Source: Desulfocapsaceae bacterium (GTDB taxonomy: Bacteria > Desulfobacterota > Desulfobulbia > Desulfobulbales > Desulfocapsaceae). Taken from it: a stretch of 43,086 nt of DNA. The notes beneath the pieces are model-generated. The model was given only the letters and a program-made list of their open reading frames with translations, had not been told where the DNA came from and did no database searches. The stretch's first letter is position 1, and each line of letters opens with the position of its first letter. A program made the position numbers and the translations under genes. Where the stretch lies: the NCBI GenBank assembly GCA_028697885.1, contig JAQVER010000025.1, positions 1-43,086 on the forward strand, read 5' to 3'. This document shows positions 41,787-43,086 of this stretch, piece by piece.

Positions 41787-42956
41787 TCATTTTTTTATAA
41801 AAGAGACAAAGAAAGAGAGGGCGGCACCAGCCATCATGGCTGTTCCTGCCACCATAAAACCGACACCGATAGAAGCATGATCCCCTATCAGCCCAATCAG
41901 CACCGGAAACACCCCTCCCCCCAGCAAAAAGGCCGCAGGGATACAGAGTGAGACAACAAGCGCCCACTCTCCCTCCACTCCTAATGCCGAGAGGATAGCA
42001 AACCCTGAGGGGAAAAAGCAGACATCAAACACAGGTTGCAGGATTACTAACAGGACCAGCCATGAAAATGAGGGAACCAGTCCCAGGAGCATAGTACAGA
42101 GTCCAGCGCTCCATAATACAAAGGCCATGATCGTTCTATTTCCAACCCGATCACCATACCATCCGGCAAGCAAGGGCATCATGAGGGCAGCTATCCTGGA
42201 TAACGCCAGAAAGTGACTGGCCCGTTCCGGTGTCATCCCTTGCTCTGCAACCAGAAACAGGGGCAGCATGGCATAAATACCGAGGCTCGAACAGATTGCC
42301 AGCGAGAAGAGCAACACTAGAAGCCAGAACTCGGGTCGTGAAAAAATATGCTGAGCAGTCAAGATATCCAATGATTTTCCACGTTCTCGACTGCCTCTAC
42401 CGGCAATACCGTAAAACAGGCCGGCGCCAGTCATACATATCCCTAACCACATCAGGCCCTGCTGCCAGGAAGAAGATATGATCATCAGGTCAGCCAGAAT
42501 CGGGGCGGCAATAAATCCGAGATTAGGAGCAAGTTCATGGACAGCCATCCCTCTGGCCAGATAGGCAGGATCGACCAGTCTCTTGATAGAGGCAAGTCCG
42601 GAAGGCAGATATAAACCTGCGCTCAGCCCCAGACTAAAGAGACCTATCCGCATCCAAAACAAGGTTGAGCAATGGCTCAGCGCTATTAATGTAATTCCAG
42701 AGGCAATAGTGGACAGAGCAATGGTATTTTTATGATTAATACGAGCAGAAACAAAACCGGACGAGAGGATAGAGAAGAAATAACCGCCAGAGATAAGCAG
42801 AAAGAAAGAACCAGCCTCGGCATGACCAAGACCAAATTCCCCTTCTATAATCGGCAGGAGCGGTGAGAAAATGACCCGGGAAGTGAAATTCAAGAAGAAC
42901 AGGCCTGCCAGAAACAACAGACTGCTGATCACCTTACTGAACGACTGACAATGCAT
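41787..42956 (-). CDS. Major facilitator superfamily transporter
   Basis: A 389-residue inner-membrane transporter with about twelve helices. MFS landmarks: a first loop after helix 2 (SGFVSARINHKNTI), helix 4 with GLSAGLYLPSGLASI, and a second-half counterpart GWYGDRVGNR after helix 8. Similar sequences are annotated as general MFS permeases; no substrate can be assigned. It starts 33 bp after the stop of the gene running off the window edge and is probably co-transcribed with it. No clear terminator follows before the four-Cys gene region. Confidence 0.88.
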   Translation of the reverse strand: MHCQSFSKVISSLLFLAGLFFLNFTSRVIFSPLLPIIEGEFGLGHAEAGSFFLLISGGYFFSILSSGFVSARINHKNTIALSTIASGITLIALSHCSTLFWMRIGLFSLGLSAGLYLPSGLASIKRLVDPAYLARGMAVHELAPNLGFIAAPILADLMIISSSWQQGLMWLGICMTGAGLFYGIAGRGSRERGKSLDILTAQHIFSRPEFWLLVLLFSLAICSSLGIYAMLPLFLVAEQGMTPERASHFLALSRIAALMMPLLAGWYGDRVGNRTIMAFVLWSAGLCTMLLGLVPSFSWLVLLVILQPVFDVCFFPSGFAILSALGVEGEWALVVSLCIPAAFLLGGGVFPVLIGLIGDHASIGVGFMVAGTAMMAGAALSFFVSFIKK

Positions 42957-42989
42957 GCCTCACCCACCGTCTCTCATTCAGTAAGTTCC

Positions 42990-43086
42990 TCAAAGAGGAG
43001 TAACATCTTTTTTGGGATAATCAAAAAACAGGAAGCGTCCCTCTTGTTCTCTTAGCAGCTGCCAGGAGGGAAGTTCAAAGTCAATG
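42990..43086 (-). CDS. 3' end of an unidentified gene (truncated by window edge)
   Basis: The minus-strand frame is open from the window edge to a TGA at 42990-42992, encoding the last 31 residues (DFELPSWQLLREQEGRFLFF, then DYPKKDVTPL). The composition is protein-like and the frame directly precedes the MFS gene. The fragment is too short to name a family. Confidence 0.55.
   Translation of the reverse strand, partial: IDFELPSWQLLREQEGRFLFFDYPKKDVTPL

Overview
The window looks like a chromosomal segment from an anaerobic, sulfate-reducer-like deltaproteobacterium (Desulfobulbales-type is my best guess). The inference rests on gene content: a b558-type succinate dehydrogenase/fumarate reductase, a multiheme c7-type cytochrome with NrfD and ferredoxin partners, very large PAS/Cache hybrid kinases, and frequent sigma-54 signals. 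No rRNA, tRNA, CRISPR array, integrase or transposase was seen. The species was not identified.

Layout. (1) 1-3313, plus strand: sdhC (5' end outside the window), sdhA and sdhB. (2) 3343-7847, minus: a periplasmic binding lipoprotein translationally coupled to a Cache-PAS-PAS-PAS hybrid histidine kinase. (3) 7929-17581, minus: a chemosensory operon with MCP, CheB, CheR-TPR, CheA-REC, CheY, an HPt-REC-REC-GGDEF diguanylate cyclase and two CheW proteins. Its gene complement is that of a Wsp-like pathway whose output is cyclic di-GMP; there are no flagellar genes. (4) 17817-21577, minus: DarP/YjgA, a PPC/DUF296 protein and RecD2. (5) 21967-25712: an exported phosphatidylserine decarboxylase-like protein, a MITE-like repeat, a strong bidirectional terminator, and a Tat-exported metallophosphoesterase. 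(6) 26185-35685, plus: a YqeY protein, a soluble PAS histidine kinase and a REC-PAS-AAA-Fis sigma-54 activator. These are followed by two tandem copies of a cassette of three related ~70-residue single-span membrane proteins, then an FtsH-type protease and a membrane protein ending in a decayed histidine-kinase dimerization domain. (7) 36110-39076, plus: hexaheme cytochrome, NrfD-type membrane subunit and Tat ferredoxin subunit of a quinone-linked redox complex. (8) 39101-39685, minus: a promoter, a cobalamin riboswitch and a 35-codon ORF with no neighbouring B12 gene. (9) 39769-43086, minus: a ZraP/CpxP-like Met/Gly-rich periplasmic protein behind a sigma-54 promoter, a DUF4177 protein, a small four-Cys protein, an MFS transporter and the 3' end of an unidentified gene.

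The most unusual system is region 6. Each small-protein cassette has its own sigma-54 -24/-12 element (GG-N10-GC at 30126-30139 and 31709-31722). A GCAAC/GTTGC array lies about 140 bp upstream of each, including the perfect palindrome GCGCAACAGTTGCGC at 31567-31581. A sigma-54 activator and its kinase are encoded immediately upstream. I infer a self-contained envelope-response locus: kinase and activator switch on duplicated mini-membrane-protein operons, with a dedicated membrane protease and a membrane pseudo-kinase as possible effector or feedback parts. The function of the small proteins is unknown.
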